Positions 1 to 6,701 of a stretch of DNA of 12,249 nucleotides are shown here, in pieces. The stretch is from an uncultured Actinomycetes bacterium (GTDB taxonomy: Bacteria > Actinomycetota > Actinomycetes > Nanopelagicales > Nanopelagicaceae). The stretch spans positions 1 to 12,249 of the forward strand of contig CAIMXQ010000142.1 in assembly GCA_903845465.1 (NCBI GenBank). The letters are read 5' to 3'. The notes beneath the pieces were generated by a model, which saw nothing but the letters and a program-made list of their open reading frames with translations, was not told the origin of the DNA and did not search any database. Each line of letters opens with the position of its first letter. Positions within the stretch are counted from its first letter, which is position 1. Position numbers and translations under genes: made by a program.

Positions 1-51
1 ATCGGTGAGAACGCCAGTGACAAGAATATTTTTACCTTGAAGGATGCCCAT
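1..51 (-). CDS. fabI: Enoyl-[ACP] reductase (FabI/InhA type), N-terminal fragment cut by window edge
   Basis: Only the first 17 codons are present; they read MGILQGKNILVTGVLTD. The start of the NADH-binding Rossmann fold, GKxILVTGV-TD, is how FabI/InhA proteins begin. The family reduces the trans-2-enoyl-ACP double bond in the last step of each fatty-acid elongation cycle, in the cytoplasm. The ATG at 49-51 lies 2 nt after the fabG stop codon, so the two genes are almost certainly co-transcribed, as in the mabA-inhA pair of mycobacteria. No strong Shine-Dalgarno is seen before the ATG, which fits translational coupling to fabG. The family call rests on a short stretch plus gene order. Whether the protein is closer to InhA (long-chain, FAS-II) or to housekeeping FabI cannot be told from 17 residues. 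Confidence 0.85.
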   Translation of the reverse strand, partial: MGILQGKNILVTGVLTD

Positions 52-53
52 AA

Positions 54-767
54 TTAGTGACCCATTCCTAATCCGCCATCAACAGGAATGATGGCACCGG
101 TGATATAGCTCGCTTGAGGGGATGCGATAAATGCAACAACTTCTGCAATCTCTTGCGCAGTACAGAAACGACCAAGTGGAACTTGCGCTGCAATATCTGA
201 GCGCCGCTTCTCGTCGAGTTCGGCAGTCATATCTGTTTCGACAAATCCAGGGGCAATTACATTTGCGGTGATGCCGCGACTGCCGAGCTCGCGAGCAAAA
301 GATCGTGCCATTCCGACAAGACCTGACTTTGAAGCAGAGTAATTAACTTGACCTGCCGCGCCTACTCCCCCGACAACGGAACCGATAAAGATAAGACGAC
401 CGCGTTTCAATTTAAGTAAACCTTTAGTTGCGCGCTTACTGACGCGAAATGCTCCGGTGAGATTGGCGTTGATAACAGATTCAAAATCTTCATCAGTCAT
501 TCGTAAGACCAAAGTATCTTTTGTAATACCGGCATTGGCTACGATGATTTCAGGTTGACCAATTTCTGCCTCGATCTTTGCAAAACCTGCCTCAACACTT
601 TCAGAATCGGTGACATCCATCTGCACTGAATCGAAACCCTCTGGAGGCGTTCCGCTGCGATAGGTAACTACGACGCGATGACCAGCAGCCTTGAGCGATG
701 TCGCAATTGCTAAACCGATTCCGCGATTTCCGCCGGTAACAAGTGCAATCGAGGTCGAGTCGCTCAT
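54..767 (-). CDS. fabG: 3-oxoacyl-[ACP] reductase FabG (MabA-like)
   Basis: This 237-residue classical short-chain dehydrogenase reduces 3-oxoacyl-ACP to 3-hydroxyacyl-ACP with NADPH in type II fatty-acid synthesis. The cofactor loop TGGNRGIG is at residues 11-18 and NAG at 78-80. The catalytic set is Asn102, Ser130, Tyr143 and Lys147 (YSASK), and PG follows at 173-174. The length is normal for FabG. The C-terminus LGMGH resembles mycobacterial MabA, and an enoyl-ACP reductase gene follows 2 nt later, which supports FabG over another SDR. The ATG at 765-767 is chosen because the Rossmann strand begins a few residues later and a TAnnnT hexamer lies 6 nt upstream. There is no Shine-Dalgarno, so the mRNA is probably leaderless. 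It is divergent from the DUF3099 gene with only 27 bp between start codons. Confidence 0.95.
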   Translation of the reverse strand: MSDSTSIALVTGGNRGIGLAIATSLKAAGHRVVVTYRSGTPPEGFDSVQMDVTDSESVEAGFAKIEAEIGQPEIIVANAGITKDTLVLRMTDEDFESVINANLTGAFRVSKRATKGLLKLKRGRLIFIGSVVGGVGAAGQVNYSASKSGLVGMARSFARELGSRGITANVIAPGFVETDMTAELDEKRRSDIAAQVPLGRFCTAQEIAEVVAFIASPQASYITGAIIPVDGGLGMGH

Positions 768-773
768 GAGAGA

Positions 774-779
774 AAACTA
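774..779 (-). promoter_or_regulatory. Predicted leaderless -10 element for fabG-fabI
   Basis: On the minus strand the hexamer is TAGTTT, followed by 6 nt and then the fabG ATG. The spacing puts the transcription start at or next to the ATG. No Shine-Dalgarno lies between. A weak -35 candidate, TTAGCC (plus-strand 797-802), sits 17 nt upstream, inside the divergent gene. This is inferred from motif and spacing only. Confidence 0.5.
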
Positions 780-782
780 CCC

Positions 783-788
783 TACTGT
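783..788 (+). promoter_or_regulatory. Predicted leaderless -10 element for the DUF3099-SURF1 unit
   Basis: TACTGT fits the actinobacterial TAnnnT -10 pattern and ends 6 nt before the ATG at 795, so transcription would start at the A of the start codon. No -35 box is obvious; the region where it would lie is inside fabG. It lies 3 nt from the fabG -10 on the opposite strand, so the two promoters are packed back to back. Confidence 0.5.
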
Positions 789-794
789 TGCGCC

Positions 795-1067
795 ATGGCT
801 AAAGAAGATGACGTATATGACATCACTAGCGCGCCAAAAGGCTTATCTACTGACCAGTCTGCGAGACAACGTCGCTATTTCATCTCAATGATGATTCGTA
901 CAGCCTGCTTCATTCTTACCGTAGTACTGCCTAGTCCGTTCCGTTGGTTTGCTCTTCTTGGAGCTGTGACTCTTCCTTACATCGCAGTCGTTGTTGCAAA
1001 TGCCGGTCGCGAAACCGTGATTCCTGGCGCATCGATCTTGAAGAAGAGGCCGCGAGGAATTGAGTAG
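795..1067 (+). CDS. DUF3099 family small membrane protein, function unknown
   Basis: This 90-residue protein has a polar N-terminus (about 1-29), a first membrane helix near 30-46, a short loop holding PSPFRW, a second helix near 51-70 and a basic tail ending KKRPRGIE. The pattern ITSAPKGLS, then ARQRRYFISMMIRTACFI, then PYIAVVVANAGRE matches what I know of DUF3099, a family conserved in Actinobacteria with no known role. The topology suggests a hairpin in the cytoplasmic membrane with a positively charged C-terminus inside. The ATG at 795 is preferred because of the -10 hexamer 6 nt upstream. The stop codon overlaps the start of the SURF1 gene by 8 nt, so the two are probably one transcript. 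The link to fatty-acid genes is positional only; I assign no function. Confidence 0.88.
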   Translation: MAKEDDVYDITSAPKGLSTDQSARQRRYFISMMIRTACFILTVVLPSPFRWFALLGAVTLPYIAVVVANAGRETVIPGASILKKRPRGIE

Positions 1068-1782
1068 TTCGGTACAGCGCGAAAAATTTTCATTTCTCAA
1101 ATCTTTACTTGCAATCCTTTTGATCGCACTCTGCTTATTGGCGGCGCAATGGCAATATCATCGAGGCATTGCACGGCATGCGAGAAATTTTCGCATCGAG
1201 ACCAATTCGAATATGAAGACAGTTGAGCTTCAAAGCGTTGCAGGCGATGTCAAGGCTCACGAATGGCAGCCTGTAACAGTCAGCGGTTCCTTTGATGGAA
1301 AGTCACAAATTCTTCTGCGCAATTCATACTCTGACGGAGTCTACGGCTTTGAATTACTCACTCGATTTACGGATGTAGTAGGACAAACATTCTGGGTTGA
1401 TTGCGGGTGGGTGAAAGCCGGTGCCAGCGCTACAACGCGCCCCGAACTTCCTGAAATTCCAACTGAGCAAGTCTCAATCACCGGTCGATTGCGTTTAGAT
1501 ACATCCCTGCCTCAAGGTTCATTCTTTGCCATCCCCCAAGGATCAACAACTGGTCTGATTGCCAAAGCCAATGCGCAATCTGGAACAGAATCTGAGAATT
1601 TTTATATTGATTTGATCAATGGTTCCGATTCAGCTCTGACGCCAAAGGTCAGCGCACAGCTACCAGAACTTTCTGACGGTCCTCATATGGCCTATGCACT
1701 GCAGTGGATCTTCTTTGCAGGGCTAATCGGTTACGGACGTTTTCTCATTCGTCGTGATGTCTTGACGCGCAAAGAGCTCTGA
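1060..1782 (+). CDS. SURF1 family cytochrome oxidase assembly protein
   Basis: This 240-residue protein has the SURF1 plan: an N-terminal membrane helix (about 12-30) ending in AAQWQYHRG, an extracytoplasmic domain, and a C-terminal helix (about 212-230). Family landmarks are WQPVTVSGSF (69-78), the VDCGWV block at 113-118 where most members have VDRGWV, a TGRLR strand at 141-145, and the HxxYALQW motif at 209-216. SURF1 proteins help insert heme A into subunit I of heme-copper oxidase, which fits heme A synthase CtaA elsewhere in the window. The start is TTG at 1060, since no in-frame ATG or GTG follows before the first helix; it overlaps the upstream stop codon by 8 nt. The last 60 nt overlap the 3' end of the convergent ABC exporter gene. 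The family is well supported; the oxidase partner is inferred. Confidence 0.88.
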   Translation: MSSSVQREKFSFLKSLLAILLIALCLLAAQWQYHRGIARHARNFRIETNSNMKTVELQSVAGDVKAHEWQPVTVSGSFDGKSQILLRNSYSDGVYGFELLTRFTDVVGQTFWVDCGWVKAGASATTRPELPEIPTEQVSITGRLRLDTSLPQGSFFAIPQGSTTGLIAKANAQSGTESENFYIDLINGSDSALTPKVSAQLPELSDGPHMAYALQWIFFAGLIGYGRFLIRRDVLTRKEL

Positions 1783-3609
1783 ATACAAACCACCCTGCGA
1801 GATAAGGTCTTCATGTCGACCACGTTCAACGATCAGCCCTTTCTCTAAGACAAGAATCTGATCTGCCTCCATAACGGTGCTGAGTCTGTGAGCTATAACA
1901 ATTGATGTTCTTCCCTTGAGCGCATGCTTGAGCGCCTCTTGAACGAGTGATTCATTCTCTGAGTCAAGGTGCGCTGTTGCCTCATCGAGGATAACAATCG
2001 CAGGTGCTTTGAGAAGTAAACGGGCAATCGCTAAGCGTTGTTTCTCTCCACCAGATAGTCGATGTCCTCGCTCGCCCACCATTGTGTCGAAACCATTTGG
2101 CAAGGTAGAGATGAGATCCCAAATTTGAGCAGCTTTACATGCAGCGATCATCTCTGCTTCGGTGGCATCTTCCTTTGCATAGCGAAGATTTTCTGAAATC
2201 GATTCATGGAAAAGATGTGCATCTTGCATCACAACGCCGATGGAATCTCGAAGGGATTGCACCGTGAAATCTCGAATATCTTCCCCATCGATTGTTATCG
2301 ATCCGCGCGTAACATCGTAGAGACGAGGAAGGAGCGCACTCATAGTCGTCTTTCCCGCACCTGATGGTCCAACGATTGCAGTCAGAGTTCCAGCAGGTGC
2401 ATCAAAGGAGATTCCTCGAAGTACTTCCCCACTTTCAACAGTCTCTGGCCGTGAAGCAGTTTCAAGAGAGGCAAGTGAGATGTCTTGTGCCTTTGGATAA
2501 GAGAATGCAACATCGCTAAATGCGATGGAGAGATTCTTTCGGTCTAAAGTCTTGGCGCCAGGCTTATCGGTAATCATTGGCTGTAGATCTAGCACCTCAA
2601 AGACGCGTTCAAACGATACGAGAGATGTCATGACATCGATGCGGACATTAGAAAGTGCTGTTAGCGGTCCGTAAAGTCGGATTAAAAGCGCTGTAATGGC
2701 AAGGAGTGTTCCCACCGAAATTGCACCACTGATAGCTAGGTGGCCTCCAATTCCATATGCAAAGGCAGTTGCGACAGCTGCGACGCTGGTAATACCAACG
2801 AAGAAGACTCGGTTGAGCATCGCAGTTTGGATTCCGATATCTGCAACTTTTCGGGCTCTTGTGCGGAAGAAGTTCTCTTCCTTCGCTGGCTTGCCGTAGA
2901 GATTTACAAGAAGCGCACCTGAAACGTTAAAGCGCTCTGTCATAGTGCTCGACATCGTTGCATTGAGATTAAATGCATCGCGCGTCAGCGCTTGTATCTG
3001 CTTTCCAACCCACTTAGTGGGAAGTAGAAAGAGAGGAAGGAGAAGAAGCGAAACTACGGTGATCTGCCACGAAAGGATCATCATCGTTGTGACTACTAAA
3101 ACGAGTGAGACGATATTGCTGACGACTCCAGAGAGAGTGCCAGTAAATGCTTGCTGGGCTCCCATGACGTCTGAGTTGATACGAGATATCAGCGCACCTG
3201 TCTGTGTGCGTGTAAAGAATGCGATGGATTGTCGCTGAATATGTGCAAAGACTTCTGAGCGAAGGTCATAGATAAGGCCTTCACCGATACGCGCTGAGAA
3301 CCATCGACCAAAGATATTAAAGGCTGCATCAAGCACAGCAAGTGCGCCAACTAATATCGCAAGTTTGGTCACGAGAGCTGAATTCTTTGGAATGACACCC
3401 TTATCAACGAGTTCGCGCAATAACAGTGGGGTTGCAACAACGAGTAGAGCCTCGACAATGACCGTCAGGAGGAAGATTGTTATCTGAGTCTTGTAAGGCT
3501 TACCGTAAGAGAAAATTCTCTTAACGGTTCCGGGCTTTAACTTTTGGGATTTAACAGATGGGTCTGCGGTCATCGACCGAAACGTTGACCACACTGCATG
3601 TTGAGACAT
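1723..3609 (-). CDS. ABC exporter, fused membrane and ATPase domains (MsbA/LmrA-like half-transporter)
   Basis: This is a 628-residue single-chain half-transporter, expected to act as a homodimer in the cytoplasmic membrane. Six helices lie near residues 41-62, 82-102, 157-178, 183-200, 268-289 and 297-316. The nucleotide-binding domain follows, with A-loop Tyr371, Walker A GPSGAGKTT (414-422), Q-loop Gln462, signature LSGGE (518-522), Walker B AIVILDEA with catalytic Glu543, and H-loop His574. All ATPase residues are intact. About 20 extra residues (374-394) separate the A-loop from the strand before Walker A; I recall this insert in related actinobacterial exporters. The substrate cannot be read from sequence. 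The gene starts 6 nt after the sufT stop, so it is probably the last gene of the SUF operon. Met1 is chosen by that spacing; Met13 is a possible alternative. Its 3' end overlaps the SURF1 gene by 60 nt. Confidence 0.93.
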   Translation of the reverse strand: MSQHAVWSTFRSMTADPSVKSQKLKPGTVKRIFSYGKPYKTQITIFLLTVIVEALLVVATPLLLRELVDKGVIPKNSALVTKLAILVGALAVLDAAFNIFGRWFSARIGEGLIYDLRSEVFAHIQRQSIAFFTRTQTGALISRINSDVMGAQQAFTGTLSGVVSNIVSLVLVVTTMMILSWQITVVSLLLLPLFLLPTKWVGKQIQALTRDAFNLNATMSSTMTERFNVSGALLVNLYGKPAKEENFFRTRARKVADIGIQTAMLNRVFFVGITSVAAVATAFAYGIGGHLAISGAISVGTLLAITALLIRLYGPLTALSNVRIDVMTSLVSFERVFEVLDLQPMITDKPGAKTLDRKNLSIAFSDVAFSYPKAQDISLASLETASRPETVESGEVLRGISFDAPAGTLTAIVGPSGAGKTTMSALLPRLYDVTRGSITIDGEDIRDFTVQSLRDSIGVVMQDAHLFHESISENLRYAKEDATEAEMIAACKAAQIWDLISTLPNGFDTMVGERGHRLSGGEKQRLAIARLLLKAPAIVILDEATAHLDSENESLVQEALKHALKGRTSIVIAHRLSTVMEADQILVLEKGLIVERGRHEDLISQGGLYSELFARQDITTNEKTSVTD

Positions 3610-3615
3610 GGGAAA

Positions 3616-3927
3616 TCAGACTGTAAAGCCGAGTGCGCGAAGCTGTTCGCGTCCATCATCTGAAATTTTATCTGGTCCCCATGGTGGCATCCAGACCCAG
3701 TTAATTTTTACATCGTCGGTAAATGGCGCAAGTGCTTGACGAGTTTGATCTTCAATCACATCTTGCAAAGGGCAAGCAGCCGATGTCAGAGTCATATTGA
3801 GAACGGCGATGTTGTTATCGTCGACCATCATGTCGTAGATAAGTCCGAGGTCTACAACGTTGATGCCTAATTCAGGGTCAACAACATCTTTCATCGCTTC
3901 GTTGATATCTTCAATCTTTGCAACCAT
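3616..3927 (-). CDS. sufT: MIP18/DUF59 family Fe-S assembly factor SufT
   Basis: This is a 103-residue single-domain protein of the MIP18/DUF59 (PaaD-like) family, which helps mature or deliver Fe-S clusters. Visible landmarks are DPEL at 17-20, the NVVDLGLIY block at 23-31, TLTSAACPL at 46-54 with the conserved Cys52, and PPWGPDKIS at 81-89, followed by a terminal helix ending LRALGF. It is complete and of normal length. It lies 20 nt after sufU and 6 nt before the ABC exporter, inside the SUF operon, which is the usual actinobacterial place for sufT. A short purine-rich AGGAT about 8 nt before the ATG may be its ribosome site. Its precise role is known only from homologues, and its client proteins here are unknown. 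Confidence 0.92.
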   Translation of the reverse strand: MVAKIEDINEAMKDVVDPELGINVVDLGLIYDMMVDDNNIAVLNMTLTSAACPLQDVIEDQTRQALAPFTDDVKINWVWMPPWGPDKISDDGREQLRALGFTV

Positions 3928-3947
3928 TTGCCTATCCTACTTTCTTT

Positions 3948-4391
3948 TTAGCCCTGCTTTGCCAACGCTTGAACGCTCGCATCCTTAAATGCCATCCAAC
4001 CCAGAAGTGCACATTTAATGCGCGCTGGATACTGCGATACGCCCGCCAGAGCGACTGCATCTTCCAAGAGTTCTTCATCACCCTTTTCGGTGCCTTTGCT
4101 CTGCATGAGATGCATAAATGAATCAGCGACTATCTGCGCCTGCTTGAGATTCTTGCCGATTAATAGATCCGTCAGGATTGAAACGCTAGCCTGCGAAATA
4201 GAGCAGCCGACTCCATCCCAAGAAACATCCTTTACGAGATCTCCATCGAGTGTGACATTGAGTGTGATCTCATCACCACAGCTGGGATTAATGTGATGAA
4301 CCTGCGCATCATACGTAGGGTTGAGCTTCTTATGCTGTGGGTTCTTGTAGTGATCCAAAATCACTTCCTGATAAAGATTATCGAGTTGCAT
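3948..4391 (-). CDS. sufU: SufU, zinc-dependent sulfurtransferase / scaffold of the SUF system
   Basis: This 147-residue NifU-N-like protein has three conserved cysteines: Cys38 (NPSCGD), Cys63 (GVGCSIS) and Cys127 (RIKCALL). Together with Asp40 they match the zinc site of Gram-positive SufU. In characterised SufU proteins the zinc exchanges ligands with the desulfurase so that the persulfide passes from SufS to SufU. The insertion between Cys63 and Cys127 is longer than in NifU/IscU, which supports SufU. The ATG shares its A with the sufS stop codon (TAATG junction at 4389-4393), so the pair is translationally coupled and probably made in equal amounts. No Shine-Dalgarno is visible, which fits coupling. 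Residues and neighbours make the call secure. Confidence 0.95.
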   Translation of the reverse strand: MQLDNLYQEVILDHYKNPQHKKLNPTYDAQVHHINPSCGDEITLNVTLDGDLVKDVSWDGVGCSISQASVSILTDLLIGKNLKQAQIVADSFMHLMQSKGTEKGDEELLEDAVALAGVSQYPARIKCALLGWMAFKDASVQALAKQG

Positions 4392-5638
4392 TAGCGACCA
4401 AAATATTTCTGAGCACCGTGCACGCCAGAGATGAGAGCGTCAAGGTCATCGGTAGTGTTATAGAGGTAGACAGATGCGCGAGTGGTTGCAGGAACTCCAA
4501 GTTTACGAGTCAGTGGCCATGCGCAGTGATGACCTGTACGAACTGCAATTCCTTGGCTATCTAGATACTGACCCAAATCATGTGGGTGGATATCACCTAA
4601 GGTAAAGGAAACTACGCCACCACGGAGATCTGTCGTCTTCGGGCCAATGATGCGCAGATCAGTAATTGCAGAGAGCCCTTCGAGCAGGTACTTAGTCAGA
4701 GATATCTCGTGCTGATGAATGTTCTCCATGCCAATTGCCGATAGATATGTGAGAGCAGCACCGAGACCAACTGCCTGCGCCATATTTGGTACCCCTGCCT
4801 CAAATTTACGAGGAGCTGGTGCCCATGTTGCAGATTCCATCGTGACATTTTCTATCATTGATCCACCTGTAAGAAATGGTGGAAGTTCTGCAAGAAGATC
4901 TGCGCGTCCCCAAAAGATACCTACGCCCGTTGGTCCCACCGCTTTATGGCCAGAGAAGGCGAGGAAATCAATATCCAGCGCCTTCACATCTGTTGGCATA
5001 TGTGGAACAGATTGACACGCATCGAGAACTACAACGGCGCCGACTTCGTGTGCTCGACGGGTTATATCTTCTAGCGGATTGATAGTTCCAAGGACATTTG
5101 ACTGGTGCGTGAGCGCCACAACTTTCGTTGATGCATCTACCAGCGAATCCAGATTGGAGAGATCTAAGCGACCTTCCGCTGTAACCGAGAGCCATTTAAG
5201 AGTTGCACCTGTACGAGCAGCTAGTTGTTGCCATGGAATCAGATTTGCATGGTGCTCCATCTCTGTAACAACAATGGAATCACCGGCTTTCAGATGGAAA
5301 CGATTACCAATCTGGGCATTTCCCATTGCATAAGCGATGAGGTTCAGTGATTCGGTAGCGCTCTTAGTAAAGACAACTTCATCGATATCTGCATTAAGGA
5401 AGTTTGCGACTATAGATCGAGCACCTTCGTAAGCGTCAGTTGCCTCTTCTGCCAATTGATGGGCGCCGCGATGTACTGCAGCGTTATGAAGGCGATAGAA
5501 ATCGCTCTCTGCATCAATGACTACATTCGGCTTTTGACTCGTTGCACCGGAATCAAGATAAACGAGGCGCTTGCCATCACGGATTGTCCGACTCAAGATC
5601 GGAAAATCCTTAGCGATAGTGCGAGCGTCAAATGTCAT
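4391..5638 (-). CDS. sufS: Cysteine desulfurase SufS (PLP enzyme, group II)
   Basis: This 415-residue type V aminotransferase-fold enzyme removes sulfur from L-cysteine, giving alanine and an enzyme-bound persulfide. His130 should stack on the PLP ring and Asp206 (VLDACQS) should hold the pyridine nitrogen. Lys232 in FSGHK (228-232) forms the Schiff base, and Cys372 in RTGHHCAWP is the persulfide-carrying cysteine. The compact stretch around Cys372 (no long flexible loop as in IscS/NifS) marks group II (SufS). The gene starts 2 nt after the sufC stop and ends in a TAATG overlap with sufU, its sulfur acceptor. The ATG start gives the N-terminus MTFDARTIAKDFPIL, typical for the family. Confidence 0.96.
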   Translation of the reverse strand: MTFDARTIAKDFPILSRTIRDGKRLVYLDSGATSQKPNVVIDAESDFYRLHNAAVHRGAHQLAEEATDAYEGARSIVANFLNADIDEVVFTKSATESLNLIAYAMGNAQIGNRFHLKAGDSIVVTEMEHHANLIPWQQLAARTGATLKWLSVTAEGRLDLSNLDSLVDASTKVVALTHQSNVLGTINPLEDITRRAHEVGAVVVLDACQSVPHMPTDVKALDIDFLAFSGHKAVGPTGVGIFWGRADLLAELPPFLTGGSMIENVTMESATWAPAPRKFEAGVPNMAQAVGLGAALTYLSAIGMENIHQHEISLTKYLLEGLSAITDLRIIGPKTTDLRGGVVSFTLGDIHPHDLGQYLDSQGIAVRTGHHCAWPLTRKLGVPATTRASVYLYNTTDDLDALISGVHGAQKYFGR

Positions 5639-5640
5639 AA

Positions 5641-6393
5641 CTAAGCGGTTACGTACTCCGCATAACCATTTGCTTCGAGCTTATCTGCAAGCTCTGGTCC
5701 GCCTTCTTCGACGATACGACCGTTTGCAAATACGTGTACAAAGTCAGGTTTGATGTAACGCAAGATGCGTGTGTAGTGAGTAATAAGAAGAACTCCACAC
5801 TGACTTGCATCCTTTGCGCGAACAACACCTTCAGAGACGATACGGAGAGCATCGACATCAAGCCCTGAATCTGTCTCATCAAGGATTGCAAACTTTGGCT
5901 TCAGGAGTTCAAGCTGCATGATTTCGTGGCGCTTCTTCTCTCCGCCAGAGAAACCTTCATTGACGTTACGTTGCGCAAAAGATGGATCCATCTTTAGTGA
6001 TTCCATCGCGGCCCTTACTTCGCCAACCCATTCACGAAGCTTGGGTGCTTCTCCGCGAAGAGCGGTCGCTGCGGTACGTAAGAAGTTTGAGACTGAGACG
6101 CCTGGTACTTCAACTGGATACTGCATCGCTAAGAAGAGACCTGCCTTAGCGCGCTCATCGACAGTCATCTCAAGAACATCTGCACCATCGAGAGTGACGG
6201 TACCGCTTGTAATTGTGTACTTAGGATGTCCGGCGATTGAGTAAGCAAGCGTCGACTTTCCTGACCCATTAGGGCCCATGATTGCATGTGTCTCACCTGA
6301 CTTGATTGTCAGATCTACGCCTTTGAGAATCTCAACCGCGCCTTGCTCGGTCTCGACAGATACTTTCAATCCGCGAATTTCTAGGGTACTCAT
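5641..6393 (-). CDS. sufC: SufC, ABC-type ATPase of the SufBCD scaffold
   Basis: This 250-residue soluble ABC ATPase has no membrane domain. It has Walker A GPNGSGKST (40-48), Q-loop Gln91, signature FSGGE (148-152), a Walker B region FAILDETDSGLD (168-179) with catalytic Glu173, and H-loop His206. The LDETDSGLD form of Walker B and the GFSGGEKKRHE signature are characteristic of SufC, and not of transporters. In known systems two SufC bind SufB-SufD, and ATP-driven dimerisation opens the scaffold so a cluster can form at the SufB-SufD interface. It lies between the Rieske gene (11 nt upstream) and sufS (2 nt downstream). A GGAG sequence 6 nt before the ATG is a good ribosome site. Confidence 0.97.
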   Translation of the reverse strand: MSTLEIRGLKVSVETEQGAVEILKGVDLTIKSGETHAIMGPNGSGKSTLAYSIAGHPKYTITSGTVTLDGADVLEMTVDERAKAGLFLAMQYPVEVPGVSVSNFLRTAATALRGEAPKLREWVGEVRAAMESLKMDPSFAQRNVNEGFSGGEKKRHEIMQLELLKPKFAILDETDSGLDVDALRIVSEGVVRAKDASQCGVLLITHYTRILRYIKPDFVHVFANGRIVEEGGPELADKLEANGYAEYVTA

Positions 6394-6399
6394 ATCTAT

Positions 6400-6403
6400 C
6401 TCC
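6400..6403 (-). promoter_or_regulatory. Ribosome binding site of sufC
   Basis: GGAG on the minus strand sits 6 nt before the sufC ATG, in the 11-nt gap after the Rieske gene. It confirms the chosen start and is one of the few clear Shine-Dalgarno sites in the operon. Confidence 0.6.
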
Positions 6404-6404
6404 G

Positions 6405-6701
6405 TTACATCTCTACCGTGACGGAGTCTCCGTCGACAGTTACTAAATAGCTCTTCACTGGTGCTACTGCCGGAGGGGTTAACGCTTCCCCGGTACGAAG
6501 ATCAAATTCAGCTCCGTGAAGCCAGCATTCAATCTTGAAATCTGTGATGTCACCTTCGGCTAGTGATGCATCTGAATGAGAACAGGTATCTCCAATTGCA
6601 AATACTTGATCTCCTACACGCGCGACACAAATTGATTCGCCATTCTTTTCAATCCGGACCGGTTTTCCAGCAGTGAGCGTTGCGAATGAAAGGTCAGACA
6701 T
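6405..6701 (-). CDS. Rieske-type [2Fe-2S] ferredoxin in the SUF operon
   Basis: This 98-residue soluble single-domain Rieske protein has ligands in the pattern Cys40-x-His42 and Cys59-x2-His62, 16 residues apart, so both halves of the Rieske site are complete. It has no signal peptide or membrane helix, which sets it apart from the bc1-complex Rieske subunit and places it with NirD- or dioxygenase-ferredoxin-like proteins. The ATG follows the sufD stop with no gap (TAG then ATG), and sufC follows 11 nt later. A Rieske ferredoxin between sufD and sufC is common in Actinobacteria. Its role in cluster assembly, perhaps supplying electrons for building clusters or reducing persulfide, is not shown by sequence. 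Confidence 0.92.
   Translation of the reverse strand: MSDLSFATLTAGKPVRIEKNGESICVARVGDQVFAIGDTCSHSDASLAEGDITDFKIECWLHGAEFDLRTGEALTPPAVAPVKSYLVTVDGDSVTVEM

Noticed and set aside
164..171. Ser in place of Gly in the transketolase ThDP motif (protein residues 164-171) as a sign of inactivation
   Set aside because: Asp and Gly of the motif and the downstream Asn are kept, and I recall SDGD in other actinobacterial transketolases.
780..785. TAGGGT on the minus strand as the fabG -10
   Set aside because: It would leave an 11-nt leader without a ribosome site; TAGTTT with 6-nt spacing fits better.
3918..5753. Several plus-strand open frames of 60-98 codons opposite sufU, sufS and sufC
   Set aside because: They are shadows of strongly conserved minus-strand genes and show no family resemblance or start signals.
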